DNA from: Chondrus crispus | Lineage: Eukaryota; Rhodophyta; Florideophyceae; Gigartinales; Gigartinaceae | DNA: 32,924 nucleotides | Assembly: GCF_000350225.1 (NCBI RefSeq) | Contig: NW_005178531.1 | Span: 1-32,924 of the forward strand | Direction of reading: 5' to 3' | Shown: one piece after another, positions 19,201 through 28,478 of the stretch | Layout: each line of letters opens with the position of its first letter | Position numbering within the stretch: the stretch's first letter is position 1 | The notes under the pieces: generated by a model | What the model saw: only the letters and a program-made list of their open reading frames with translations | Databases searched by the model: none | Told to the model about the DNA's origin: nothing | Made by a program: the position numbers and the translations under genes

Positions 19201-21242
19201 GGCGCCAACGTAGTCGGTCGAATCTATACTGTCAGTCCGAGGGAGGGTGAGCCCTACTTTCTTCGCCTCCTCATCACACAGGTGCCGGGGGCAACATCCT
19301 TCGAGAACTTGCGAAACATCGACGGCGAGCAGTGCACCAGCTTCCGACAAGCGTGCTTACGACTTGGTTTGCTGGCCAACGATGCCGAGTGGAAGCACGT
19401 CATCTGAGATTCATTCCGGTCAAGCTTCGTTCCCCTTTCTCATCTGTTCGCTACGATTCTCGCACATTGCCAACCTTCGGATCCTCTCTCGCTGTAGAAC
19501 GACCACCTGCACATGTTTCTCACCGATATTCGCAATCGCGCACGCGGACAACCCATTCGAAGACAGCAGTTTCGCGATGATCACCACGCCACAGCTTACG
19601 TGCTTGGAGAGGTACAGGAGGCCCTGCAGACGGTGCGTTCCAACTGGACGCTCGCACACTTCGGACTCCCACTCCCCGATGACAGCCTGCCCGCTTCGGA
19701 ACAGACAAACGAGATCCAGACACCCGAAGCACAAGCGCAGTAGTGCGAAGAGCGACTACAGACATCGTTGCCGCTGTTAAACACAAATCAGCGCCATGCC
19801 TTTGACGAAATAGTAGGCTCCATGCTTCCAGGCGTATCCGTCTCGGCATTGCTTCAAGGATCCTCCAGCGCCGTTGCCGGACCTTCTATGCCAACACAAA
19901 GTAGTCGTCTCTTCTTCCTCGATGCTCCTAGCGGAACAGGCAAAACGTTCGTGCTCAGCGCCATTCAAGACTTCCTTCGTTCGCGCCCCAAGCAAGTCAT
20001 CGCCGTCGCCACATCTGCTGTTGCTGCAGTGTTGCTCGACGGTGGACGCACCGCTCATTCCGTGTTCAAGATTCCCATTCCTGTATCTGCTGAAAGCACT
20101 TACAACTTCTCCACAAACTCCGATACCGGTCGTACATTGCAACAAGTCGATCTTATCATATGGGACGAGATCGTCATGTGCTATCGAAACTGCATTGAGA
20201 CTGTCGATCGCTCCCTTCGCGACTTGATGCAAGCCGACCGGCCCTTCGGAGGAAAGTTCCTCGTGCTCGCTGGAGACTTTAGACAAATCCTTCCCGTCGT
20301 TCCGGGCGGGTCCAGAGGTCAAATCGTGAGCGCGTGCGTCAAATCTTCCCCGCTGTATCGAGAGTGCCGATTCCTGTGCCTTACCGAGAACATGCGCCTC
20401 ACTGCTCTCCAAGGGGACCCCGCAGCAGATGTGGAGGCTCTCAACTTCCCACAGTTCCTCCTCAGCGTCGGGGAAGGCAGACTTCAATGCGATCAGCGCC
20501 CGGAATGGATCTCACTACCACAGTCCGTAGCGTTCGAGCACACCATCCGCAATTTATGCCTCAAGGTCTTCCACGGCATTCGAGACAATCACGCCGACCC
20601 TACATGGCTCACAAAGCGCGTTATACTCACCACAAAGAACAGACCGCTCGAGCAGGTCAACGAAGTCATCGGCAACATGATGCCGGGACCGTATCGAACA
20701 TATTTAAGCGCAGACAAGGTCGAGAGCGAAGACACCAACGCGCTGATCTATCCCACGGAAATGCTCAACACCTTGACGGCCGGGTCTGATCTACCAGACC
20801 ACAAGCTCAAGCTCAAGAAAGGTTTCATCGTCATGCTTCTGCGCAATCTCCATCCCACTTCCGGTCACGTCAACGGCGCTCGATATGTCATCGAGAAAAT
20901 GACCAACAACCTATTCTTTCTACGCGTTACCTCGGGGTCACATGAAGGCAACAGACTCTGCCTTCCACGAATGCCCTGCAGACCAGGTGACGACAATTTC
21001 CCATTCCTGGCTTTACTCGAACGTAGTTCCCCATTCGCACGTGCTTCGCCCTTACAACGAACAAAGCCCAAGGCCAGTCCTTCGGTGGCCGCATTGGTCT
21101 CGACCTACGAGATCATTGCTTCTCGCACGGTCAAATCTACGTCGCATTATCGAGGACTACTCACTCTAGCAACGTCACTATCCTCACTCGAGAGTCCGAT
21201 GCAACAACGCGAAACGTAGTGTACCCCGAGGTCCTTCAGTAG
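16202..21242 (+). pseudogene. Helitron Rep/helicase (RepHel)
   Basis: An Arg/Glu-rich N-terminus (ATG 16202, frame slips before 16700) leads to a zinc-binding segment (CTECSHC, ~16902). The Helitron_like_N domain follows. Rep landmarks include FLTMTCNPSWPEI (~18103), the HUH motif in GLPHAHVVF (HAH at 18311) and the two-Tyr motif YLFKY (18758-18772). HUH/Y2 nucleases nick and rejoin single-stranded DNA for rolling-circle transposition. The helicase is PIF1-like: APSGTGKT (19924-19947), WDEI (20161), GDFRQILPV (~20272). The C-terminal landmarks (NKAQGQSFGG, SHGQIYVALSR) sit in frame 3 and end at TAG 21240. Breaks are TGA 18593, a shift near 18908, TGA 19405, TAG 19495, TAG 19741, and a one-base loss near 21043. 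It is inactive as written. Confidence 0.92.
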
Positions 21243-21315
21243 TCATCAAAAAAGTAAACGCCATTCTCTTTACATCTCGCCTTTGCCACCCTTCCGAATT
21301 ATTGCTCCTCCACGC

Positions 21316-21370
21316 GGACTTGGCTCGGCGCGCGAAGCGCGCACGGAGCTCACTTGTCCACAACTACTAA
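21316..21370. repeat. Helitron 3' terminus (element A)
   Basis: A 43-bp block (21316-21358) carries the hairpin GCGCGC-GAA-GCGCGC with an outer GCTC/GAGC pair. It is followed 12 bases later by CTAA. The same block, with a single T/C difference, recurs at 23342-23384, again 11 bases before CTAA. Such a hairpin acts as the termination signal of Helitron rolling-circle transposition. Confidence 0.75.
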
Positions 21371-21372
21371 AA

Positions 21373-21700
21373 TCCGTGTCTGTTTGTCTGTCTGTTTGCC
21401 AGTCTGTGTGTGCCTGCCTTGCCATTGGCGCTGCGGTGAAAAGTAGCGTGACAAGTGGCGGCGGACACGTGCGGGGCGGCCTGGCCGCAGACCAGGGCGC
21501 CACGGGGACACGTGGCTGCCACAGGCACTAAAAATCCGTGTCTGTCTGTCTGTTTGCCAGTCTGTGTGACAAATGGCGGCCACGGGCAGGGCCTGGCCGC
21601 AGGTCAGGCCGCGCCACGGGGACACGTGTGTCCTGGCGGCCACGGGCGGGGCCTGGCCGCAGGCCGGGCCGCCACGGGGACACGTGGCGATGACAAGTGG
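21373..21700. repeat. Reiterated Helitron 5' modules
   Basis: TCCGTGTCTG starts occur at 21373 and again at 21535. The GC-rich hairpin unit (CACGGGC(A/G)GGGCCTGGCCGC...GGGGACACGTG) occurs at ~21457 (divergent), 21575 and 21635, besides the related copy at 15183. The second start suggests a partial duplication of the terminus or nested insertion of another copy. Confidence 0.7.
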
Positions 21701-22286
21701 CGACAAGTGTAAAAATTAGAATTAAAATGACTGTGCGGACTGCGGAGCGCGGCTGCGCTACAGTACACTACAAATTTTAGCCCGGATTCGTTTAAACCGC
21801 GCCACGCGGATCTACATAGTGGGAAGAACTGGGGCGGGCACTGCGAGCACGTGACGGCGGTGTAGTAGATGGACGCGTACGACGGGGGGCGGACGCGTGA
21901 GACACGGGGCTGCCCGAATTGCCGGAGGCTCACGGCGTCGTGGGCGGGGCGGTGGTGCGCGGGCGGCTGTCCGGGGGGGGCCGGAATTCTTCAAGGCGGA
22001 GTTGCGCAGCGCGTGAAGCTTCGACGTTGGGGAGCGGATGTCGATGCACGGCGACGGGGAAGTGCAGGGCAGGGCGGCGACGGGCGGCGACAGGGACGGT
22101 GGGCTGCAAGATGATGGTGGGCGGAGAGCAGTTTTGGGTGTGCGGCGACGACGTGGAGGAGGTGTGGGCCGGGGCGGCGATGGGGACGGTGTGGGAGGGT
22201 GAGCGTGGGGCGTCCGTGGCGAATAGAGGGGGGGGGCGCCTGGGCGGGGCGGCGTGGAGCACCACACGCGCGCGTGCGCGGGGGGG

Positions 22287-22339
22287 AGCGGAGCTCCGCT
22301 AGCTCCGACCCGGTCCGCTCCGCGGACCGGGTCGGAGCT
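22287..22339. repeat. Adjacent palindrome and 18-bp perfect hairpin
   Basis: AGCGGAGCTCCGCT (22287-22300) is a 14-bp perfect palindrome. It is followed directly by perfect 18-bp inverted arms (22301-22318 and 22322-22339) around the loop TCC. Nearly all pairs are G-C, so the folded form would be very stable. Confidence 0.85.
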
Positions 22340-22402
22340 GGACGGCGTGGAGTACTACAAGGGGCTTCAACCGGTGCGCGTGCCGGGGGGCTGAAGAGGT
22401 AG

Positions 22403-22530
22403 GACGGCGAGCGGGCTGCGAAAGCTGTCGGGCGCCCGTGCGGGGGGCGGGGAGGCGTGACGGCGAGCGGGCTGCAAAACCTGTCGGACGCGCGTGCCGG
22501 GGGGCGGGGGAGGCGCGACGGCGAGCGGGC
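22403..22530. repeat. Tandem repeat, ~57-bp unit, about 2.3 copies
   Basis: Units begin with GACGGCGAGCGGGC at 22403, 22459 and 22517, giving periods of 56 and 58 bp. Each contains a G-rich run (CGGGGGGCGGGG). Unit ends differ slightly. Confidence 0.75.
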
Positions 22531-22542
22531 GTCAACCGGGTT

Positions 22543-23060
22543 GCACAGAGACGGTGGCGGACGTGGTGTGCCGGGTAGCAGCGGAGGCGGGCGTTGACGC
22601 CGTGGTGGGCGTGTGCGGAGGGTGGGACGGGCGTGCGCGCGCGATCGCGGACGAGGTGTGCATGCAGCTCCACGCAAAGCGGTTCCACGCGACGGCGGGG
22701 ACGCTGCTGGAGCGGCGGGAGGGCGACGCGCGCGTGGTGGCGAGCTGCGTGGGGCTGCTGCGCAACATAAGCAGGCAGGACGCGGTGAAGAGCGCGGTGC
22801 GCGGCGAGATGTGGCGGGTGACACGCGTGGTGGGCGGCGGTGGCAGGGCGGACGGACGCGGGCGTGGCGTAGACGTTCTGCGGGCTTGTGGGCGGGGTGT
22901 GCCTGCGGCTCGGGGACGTGGCAGACGGGTGAGCTCGGGACAGGGCGGTGGAGGTGGTGGTGCGAGCGGCGGCGCGGAGGGCGGCGGCGCAGGCCGCGCG
23001 CATCACGCAGGGGCGAGGAACGCGGAAGGTGGTTGCTGCGAGCGGAGCAGGTGTCGCAGC
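22543..23060 (+). pseudogene. Armadillo-repeat gene fragment inside Helitron B
   Basis: The forward frame reads VADVVCRVAAEAGVDAVVGV and then, at ~22735-22795, VVASCVGLLRNISRQDAV. The latter fits an armadillo helix pair (A-x-x-x-L-x-N-[IL]-[AS]-x-x-x-x-x-[KR]). After a frame change near 22810, a second repeat-like block (FCGLVGGVCLRLGDVADG, ~22878) is followed by TGA, then AVEVVVRA and VVAASGAGVAA. The pattern 'count of Val/Ala-rich helices ending in aVeaVV' is common in algal armadillo proteins. The frame changes and stops show it is a decayed fragment. Its location within a transposase-less Helitron suggests capture of a host gene. Confidence 0.5.
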
Positions 23061-23341
23061 CGGCGGTGTAGGAGGGAGCGCGCGGGCGGGTGGATGCCGG
23101 GATCCGCCGCCGGATAGCAGTGTTAGGCGGAAGCGAGCGGAGTGTTAGGCGGATGTGAGCGCCGCCGCGGAGGGCGGCGGTGCGGACCGCGCGCGGGGCG
23201 CAGGGGCGACGAACGCGTGGCAGGACGAGGGGGCAAGGGGCTACGAAGACCGGAGAGAGGACGGGAGAGTTAGCGCAGAGGGCGGGGCAGCATCGGGACG
23301 GGGAACGGCGGCGCGTGCGGAACGAGGAGCGGAGGAGGAAG

Positions 23342-23395
23342 GGACTTGGCTCGGCGCGCGAAGCGCGCACGGAGCCCACTTGTCTCTGTGACTAA
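23342..23395. repeat. Helitron 3' terminus (element B)
   Basis: This shares 42 of 43 bases with 21316-21358, including the GCGCGC-GAA-GCGCGC hairpin, then 11 bases to CTAA, followed by host T. The similarity ends abruptly after the shared block. Confidence 0.75.
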
Positions 23396-23784
23396 TTGTC
23401 ACCCGTGTGTCCTCCCTCGCGCAGGCTCGGTCCTCCGTTGACAAACGGCCTCACGAAGTGGCAACACAACGACAGTAAAGTCTCTATTGTTGGCGACTTG
23501 CGTCAAAGAGCAGTTGTCGATGTGATTGGTGATGGCCGAAAGCGATGATGAGATTGGAGTTTATTTTTACCTTATTCCAGACCCAAAGTACTGTAAATTA
23601 GTTGATTTGTCGGCAGTGAACTACAGTACCCTTCTCATTGGCTTGATGTGGGACACATAAGAAGTTATGATAAAATATGTGAATGCAGTGCGTATTTGAG
23701 GAAAAACATCTTTAATTTGGACCGGAGAATTGGTGTCCAAACTGTGCCTGGGTCAAAGTGGGACGACGAGAAATCTCATGTCTT
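23396..23784. other. No clear gene
   Basis: GC content drops sharply at the end of Helitron B, which supports the element boundary at 23395. No coding frame is convincing. The ORF at 23648-23971 on the forward strand has no recognisable features. Confidence 0.4.
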
Positions 23785-24162
23785 TCACGCTTCATCTGTA
23801 ATGGGAGAGACCCAACAAAGCCGACGCTGCCGTGTGCTTGCGGGTCCTAAACAACTCGCCTTCCTCAACCTCCGCTGTTTTCGGGCTCTTGGCCATTGCG
23901 AGATCGGCAAGTCGTCGCCAACTATGTCTTCGAGAGGCGACACCGCAGACTGCGCTTTCAGACGTTTTTGAGAGTCCCTATTTTCTTTGTTTGCAGTATC
24001 ATTCTCTACATTATACTCCTGAATGTGATAAACGTCGGGTACGGGCGCCTTTGGGGGATTCCGCCCCTCCAAACGAGCACGAGTGGACTGCAAATTGCCA
24101 ACCGTCGCTGCGTTTCTTGTTGCGAGGAATTTTCTATTAGATTTCTTAGGTGTGGGGTTCTT
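23785..24162 (-). CDS. Hypothetical basic protein fragment
   Basis: A leftward frame is open from 24162 to a TGA at 23785 (about 125 codons), bounded upstream by TAA at 24165-24163. It lacks an ATG near its start, so it would have to be an internal or terminal exon, or a pseudogene piece. The sequence is basic (PTPKKSNRKFL, RKQRRLRKAS) with an acidic centre (NVENDTANKENRDSQ). I do not recognise it. The opposite-strand ORFs over the same region look less protein-like. Confidence 0.25.
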   Translation of the reverse strand, partial: KNPTPKKSNRKFLATRNAATVGNLQSTRARLEGRNPPKAPVPDVYHIQEYNVENDTANKENRDSQKRLKAQSAVSPLEDIVGDDLPISQWPRARKQRRLRKASCLGPASTRQRRLCWVSPITDEA

Positions 24163-24335
24163 TTACAGGCATACATCTTTTCTTAGAATGTTGCGCAACA
24201 CATAATCATTATTGAGAGCGACGGAAACCTCTGCTAAAGCATGAGGAGCAGAAAACTGACCGTTTGTCAGAGCATGACTATTTTTCATCAAACGAATAGA
24301 TTTAATTCGTTGCGAAATAATTTAGCAAAATCATA

Positions 24336-24852
24336 TGGCGAAACTATGCGGCGCGGCATTATAATTTTGGTGTCCTAATTTGAGCCGTGCCACACACTAC
24401 GCCAATGAAAGGGTACAACGCAAGCCATTTTTTATTGTTGTACTGTTGCGATTATCTCAACCGCCTGGCACCGAGCAACCTGTTGAATTCAACAGGTTAT
24501 TGCTCCGCCTCTGCCCCCCTCTTGTCTATCTCCGAGGGTTGGCTATTAAATACTACTTCCCCGAGGGGGCTCGGCTGTCTCTGACCCCCCCTTGCCTACT
24601 CCCTTCGTCGTCTCTCTCCCTCTCTTGCCCCATAAAAATGACTAATCCCTCGCTGCCTTTCCTTTCGCTTCCCTTACCGACAGCCCCGCGCTCGCCTCGC
24701 CCCGACTCCTGCCATCCGTTGCCGTCTTCGTTTCCCTTCGGGAACTGGATCCCCCGCGCTTTCGGTTCCCTACAGGAGCGCGCGTGCCCTTCAGTTCCGG
24801 TTCATGGACCCGTTATCCACGTCTCCACGTGTTTCTAAGTCATTCCTCAACA
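24336..24852 (-). repeat. 3' LTR of the Gypsy element (~517 bp)
   Basis: Read leftward, it starts TGTTGAGG at 24852, directly after a polypurine tract, and ends GTTTCGCCA at 24336, so the ends are TG...CA. It contains a TATA-like TATTTAATA (24552-24544) and AATAAA (24436-24431) in the same direction, ~110 bp apart, in the order expected of U3-R-U5. The last 114 bp are repeated at 28230-28343 with only a few differences. Confidence 0.6.
24477..24498. repeat. 22-bp perfect palindrome in the Gypsy LTR
   Basis: The palindrome is centred on GAATTC, with arms AACCTGTTGAA. It lies between the TATA-like box and the polyadenylation signal of the leftward LTR, so it would be transcribed as a tight hairpin near the R region. 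Confidence 0.85.
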
Positions 24853-24877
24853 TCCGTCCCTTTTCCTTCGCCTCTGC
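24853..24877 (-). other. Polypurine tract for plus-strand priming
   Basis: Read leftward, the sequence between the integrase stop codon and the LTR is AGAGGCGAAGGAAAAGGG then ACGGA. All but two bases are purines, and it directly abuts TGTTGAGG. This is the expected position and composition of the retrotransposon polypurine tract, and it supports placing the LTR start at 24852. Confidence 0.6.
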
Positions 24878-27212
24878 TCATTCCCCGGGATTGCTCCGCG
24901 ATTCTCTTTCCCTGCGATCAAACATCTGCACAATTACGTTTGGTATGTCTTCCTCTTTTGTCCAGCTTGGGGACTTCCTGCCGGCGATACGAACCTTGAA
25001 CAGCCTTTGCCTCTTCCCAGTTCGAGGCTCCACAAATTCTTTCCAATCCTTCATGCGCTCTAGTAGTCTCAATCCATCCGGAAACACGCCATTCCTCGCA
25101 CAGCAGGTCTGAGTCGCGCCGGCAGCAATCTTCTGCATCCGGTTCGGGTGGACGCGAGCGACCTTCTTCCCCAACTCTGACTTCAGGAGGAAGCTCACGG
25201 GAGACAGGACTTCGTCAACGCGGTACAGTCCGAGCCAGGGTCGGATGATTTTGTTACCTTCTTTGCTGGCGAGTTCTGGAGACCACACCAGAACCCGGTC
25301 TCCGACAACAAATCCCAGGTCCCTCACGTCTTTGTCATATCCCTGCGCAGCGGCTTCCCTTGAATTCATTCGGCGTGACAGCAATCTGTCGTGTAGTGCT
25401 TCGAGATGATTTCCCAGGTCATACGGCTCTCCTCGAACGCGGCTGGCTTCCTCAGGACCCCAAGACATAAACGCAGGGATGCCAAACATTGCCTCATATG
25501 GAGTCAAAGCAGTAGCCTCGCACACGCCTGTATTGTACCGGAAGCATGCTAGGGCAACGTGCGCATCCCAATCCTCGCTCCCGGCGCTCATGAAGCAGGC
25601 AAAGTCCTGCATCAAAGTCCTATTCCACCTCTCCACACAGCCGTTTGCTTGTGGGTGGGGTCTTCACACGTCTCACACCGAGTTGCTCCGCCATCTTCTT
25701 GACTACAGTCCCGATGAAATTCGGCCCCCGATCTGACAAAAGACTCTCCATAGGACCGAAAATTGACACCCATTCGTCAAGTATCCGCTTGGCGACGGTG
25801 TCAGCACGTTCATCCGGTATAGGAATCGCGCGAGCGAAGCGCGTGAAAGTATCAACGATCACTAAAAATTTTGCACTCCCGGCTGCAGTTCTCGGTGTGA
25901 CGGACTGGACGTCGACTGCGACTTGCTGGAACCTCCTTTGCGGATGATAAACTACCATCTTAGCGTGCTTTGCGGGCTGGGTAGCCTTTGTGGCGGTGCA
26001 TGCTACGCAGCATCGCAATCGCTTTTCCACATTCTGCTTCCAACCAGGCCACCAAAAGGAACGGCAAAGTCGATCCGTGGTCCGCCTCACCCTGTAGTGC
26101 CCGCTGAGCTTTGATCCATGCAGCGCGTCCAGCACTGCATCCACCAGCACCTCCGGTACCACAATGAGCTCCCGTGTTGCCCTAGTACGGCGCAGAAACC
26201 CCTTTTCATCCACAAAATATCCAGCGCCTCTCTTCTTGTGTGCGAACTCTTCGATGTCCCCGAATTCATGACGCTGTGCTGCACGAAATTCTCTCGCGGT
26301 AGGGCCACCGCCGAAGCGTGACAAGTCTACTAGTTCGCAGATAGCCTCGGTTCTTCTCCCTTCGGGTGGCCGTTCCTCGATGATTTTGTAACAGCGCGCG
26401 CAAAGAGGCTTCTCGACGGAGTCCCTACTTAGGGTGTCGGGCACAACAAGCTCCCCGCCTGGGGCATATTGGACTGTGAAGGTGAAATCTTGAATGTCCA
26501 CCATCCACCTCGCCAATCTTCCCCGTGGATCCTTGAGGCTCATGAGCCACTTCAGCGAACAATGATCCGTTACCACGACCACGTCCGTCTCCCCATGTAG
26601 GTAGAAGCGCCATTTGCGTAGACTGTGAACAACCGCAAGACACTCCTTCTCGGTTACTGTAAACTTCCTTTCGGCGTCAGTGAGCTTTCTACTCGTAAAA
26701 GCCACAGGATGCCACCGTTCGTCTTTTCCCATCTGCAGCAGAACACCGCCGAGGCCGTACGCACTGGCGTCGGTCATCAGCTTCTTGCTTGCGCCTCGTC
26801 TTGGTGCTGTGAGAAACTCCGTGTCACTCAAGACCTCCTTCAGGTCTGTCCATGCCCTTCTCTGGCGTTCCCCCCAACGGCGGTCCCAGTCCAGAATGAC
26901 CAATCTCTGGCCTCTCTTCTTTTTTTTGTTGAAACCGGTCCCGACCAGCACCTCGTGTAGAGGTTTTGCAATCTTCGAGAAATAGTCGATAAAGTCAGAG
27001 AAGAAGTTCATCAATCCAAGGAACCTCATGAGCCCCTCCCCTCCGCCCGGCTCGACGAGCTGCCTAATCGCCGCCAAATGCGTGTCCGACGGCCGAATGC
27101 CGCTGTTGTCGATCTTGTGACCCAATATCTCGGCCTCACGAACGCCAAATTGGCATTTTGATAGCTTTAATCTTGCTCCCGCGTCGTAGAAAGTCTTCAG
27201 TGCCGAATCCAC
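24878..27212 (-). pseudogene. pol: Gypsy RNase H, integrase and chromodomain region
   Basis: From 27212 leftward: the RT thumb (LKLSKCQFGV, ILGHKI), then RNase H with LMTDASAYGLGGVLLQ (Asp), TEKECLAVV (Glu) and VVVTDHCSLKWL (Asp). The integrase zinc finger follows (H..H in LHGSKLSGHYR; CVAC), then the catalytic core with Asp in QVAVDVQS and Asp in LLSDRGPNF. A one-base frameshift near 25665 ends this frame at 25620. The next frame carries the catalytic Glu region (ERWNRTLM). The C-terminal end holds a GPY/F-like segment (RPWLGLYRVDEVL) and a degenerate chromodomain (FKVRIAGRKSPSWTKEED), stopping at TGA 24878. Chromodomain integrases target chromatin marks. This copy is inactive because of the frame breaks. 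Confidence 0.9.
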
Positions 27213-27751
27213 GGACTGGAGATGTTTTCCACAGTGTCAGTGCCCAGACTGACATCATCCATAAACGCCCAGATGTCAAGACTCTTCCTGCCCCCCAGGA
27301 TGAGGTTAACGATTCGCTGGAACACAGCAGGCGAGTTCTTCATGCCTTGCGAGAGGCGGATGTATCGAAGCAATCCGACAACTGTTCGGATAGCTGTCAA
27401 ATCGTGAGAGCTCTCTTCGAGCTCGATCTGGAAAAATCCGTCCTTAAGATCGAAGGTAGAAAAAATGCTCTTCGTTGCCATCCAGTCAAGGGTGGCGCGT
27501 ACATCCTCCATGGGGTACGAATCAGTGACTGTTAACGCATTAAGCTCTCTAAAGTCTGAAGTTACACGCAGAGTGCCGTCCTTCTTTTTCACAAAAACAT
27601 TACAGGCGGCCCAAGGCGATGAAGCCGGCTCCACGACTCCTCTCTTGAGTAGTTTCTGCATCTCTGCTCGCTCCACCTCTTCTTCCCGAGGAGAACGTCT
27701 CCTTATGGGGCAGCAAACGGGAATGGCACCCTCTACAAGTTGAATTCTATG
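27197..27751 (-). pseudogene. pol: Gypsy reverse transcriptase
   Basis: Read leftward after the TAG at 27754-27752. Landmarks are EMQKLLKRGVVEPASSPWAA, VFVKKKDGTLRVTSDFRELN, FSTFDLKDGFFQIEL (first catalytic Asp), LSQGMKNSPAVFQR, and AFMDDVSL at ~27268-27245, equivalent to YLDD (second and third Asp). The Tyr/Leu of the usual YLDD or YVDD is Phe-Met here. A frameshift near 27220 separates it from the RNase H segment, which begins in another frame at 27212. Confidence 0.9.
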
Positions 27752-28226
27752 CTACACGCCCTTGATTCGGCCAAGTCCCTTAAACACCGCGCGGTGCTTC
27801 CACAGTACCTCACGTAGCCTTTCTCGGACGGCTTTCTTCGGGTGGAACTGGGACAATTCCATGTCCAAAATTGTAGTGTCGACGTCTGCGTCGGATATTG
27901 CTGCCATCAGTTCCGGGCCGGTTTTGTTCGTCCGCGTCTTCGTCACCCTTCCGCGAATGGGCCTTCCCTCAACCCATATCTCAGCTCGTAGAGATGACAG
28001 ATTTAAGACCAAACCATAGCGACGCCAAAACCGACTACCAATCAGAACCTTGCTGGGGAGGTTCTCAGCTACCCTTACGGGTTCGACGAACGTAGTGCCC
28101 CAGAGCTTGAATTTGAGCTCTCCGTTGCCGCAGACGGAGATATGGTGCCCGTCTGCTGCCGTCGCCGTCTCCTCGGTCGGCAACCATGTGCCTCCGACTC
28201 CCTCATACCAAGGTCGATCAACCCAT
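27752..28226 (-). pseudogene. pol: Gypsy protease, C-terminal part only
   Basis: The leftward frame is open from the LTR-remnant boundary at 28226 to TAG 27754-27752. It retains flap and core strands (ADGHHISVCGNGEL) and the motif VLIGSRFWRRYGL, which corresponds to the (I/L)(I/L)G-x-x-(F/W) end of retropepsins. It continues into the linker before reverse transcriptase (ELSQFHPKKAVRERLREVL). The catalytic DTG/DSG should lie upstream of 28226 and is absent, showing that the deletion removed gag and the protease N-terminus. The TAG is followed in the same frame by typical pre-RT sequence, so it is a premature stop. Confidence 0.7.
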
Positions 28227-28229
28227 CAT

Positions 28230-28343
28230 ATGGCGAAACTATGCGGCGCGGCATTATAATTTTGGTGTCCCAATTTGAGCCGTGTCACACAGTACGCCAA
28301 TGAGAAGGGTACAACGCAAGCCATTTTTTATTGTTGTACTGTA
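28230..28343 (-). repeat. 5' LTR remnant of the Gypsy element (114 bp)
   Basis: This is a near-identical match to the last part of the LTR at 24336 onward, keeping the TGGCGAAAC end and the AATAAA (28332-28327, leftward). The similarity stops at 28343, so U3 with its promoter has been lost. Confidence 0.7.
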
Positions 28344-28478
28344 TTGTTGCCTACTGATTGCAGCATTAAGCCATTTATTTTTATATTGGTGGCCATGAAG
28401 GCAGCTGTTACAGCACAGAGTACCCCCCGCGTTCTGACAAATCCGCCACCATCAAGAGGCGAGCAACAAACAGCCCTT

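Larger units (their letters stand above)
15108..21370 (+). mobile_element. Autonomous-type Helitron (element A), decayed
   Basis: The proposed 5' end is TCCGTGTCTGTCTGTC at 15108. The proposed 3' end is a GCGCGC-GAA-GCGCGC hairpin (21328-21342) followed 24 bases later by CTAA (21367-21370). Helitrons begin with TC and end in a short hairpin before CTRR. The same two ends recur at 21373 and 23395 around a second element. Between them lie a zinc-finger ORF (15402-16094) and the Rep/helicase gene (16202-21242). The flanking bases at the 5' end (T rather than A) do not fit the usual A|T insertion site perfectly, so the exact 5' base is uncertain. Confidence 0.7.
21373..23395 (+). mobile_element. 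Non-autonomous Helitron (element B)
   Basis: It begins TCCGTGTCTGTTTG directly after an A (21372) and ends in a hairpin plus CTAA directly before a T (23396). This fits the Helitron rule of insertion between A and T with no target duplication. It is about 2.0 kb, very GC-rich, and has no Rep or helicase sequence. It starts only two bases after the 3' end of element A, so the two are head to tail. Inside are duplicated 5' modules, a palindrome, a tandem repeat and remains of an armadillo-repeat gene. Confidence 0.65.
24336..28343 (-). mobile_element. Gypsy LTR retrotransposon (chromovirus-like), 5'-truncated
   Basis: Leftward order: 5' LTR remnant (28230-28343), protease C-terminus, reverse transcriptase, RNase H, integrase, degenerate chromodomain, polypurine tract, 3' LTR. 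RT before integrase is the Gypsy order. Gag and the protease active site are missing: the protease frame is cut exactly where the LTR remnant begins. A TAG at 27752 and frameshifts near 27220 and 25665 break the polyprotein. The six bases ATCATA next to TGGCG are shared by both LTR copies, possibly microhomology used in the internal deletion. Confidence 0.85.

Noticed and set aside
3413..19743. Stop-codon reassignment as the reason for in-frame stops
   Set aside because: TAA, TAG and TGA all occur inside decayed genes and are accompanied by frameshifts, while the intact 1359-codon gene uses none. The standard code with pseudogenes is simpler.
21991..23379. 462-codon leftward ORF in the GC-rich Helitron B
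   Set aside because: It is Pro/Arg/Ala low-complexity sequence produced by reading GC-rich DNA backwards. The forward strand holds the recognisable armadillo blocks.
24380..24838. 152-codon forward ORF
   Set aside because: It lies wholly within the leftward Gypsy LTR and has low-complexity Ser/Pro/Leu content with no family features.
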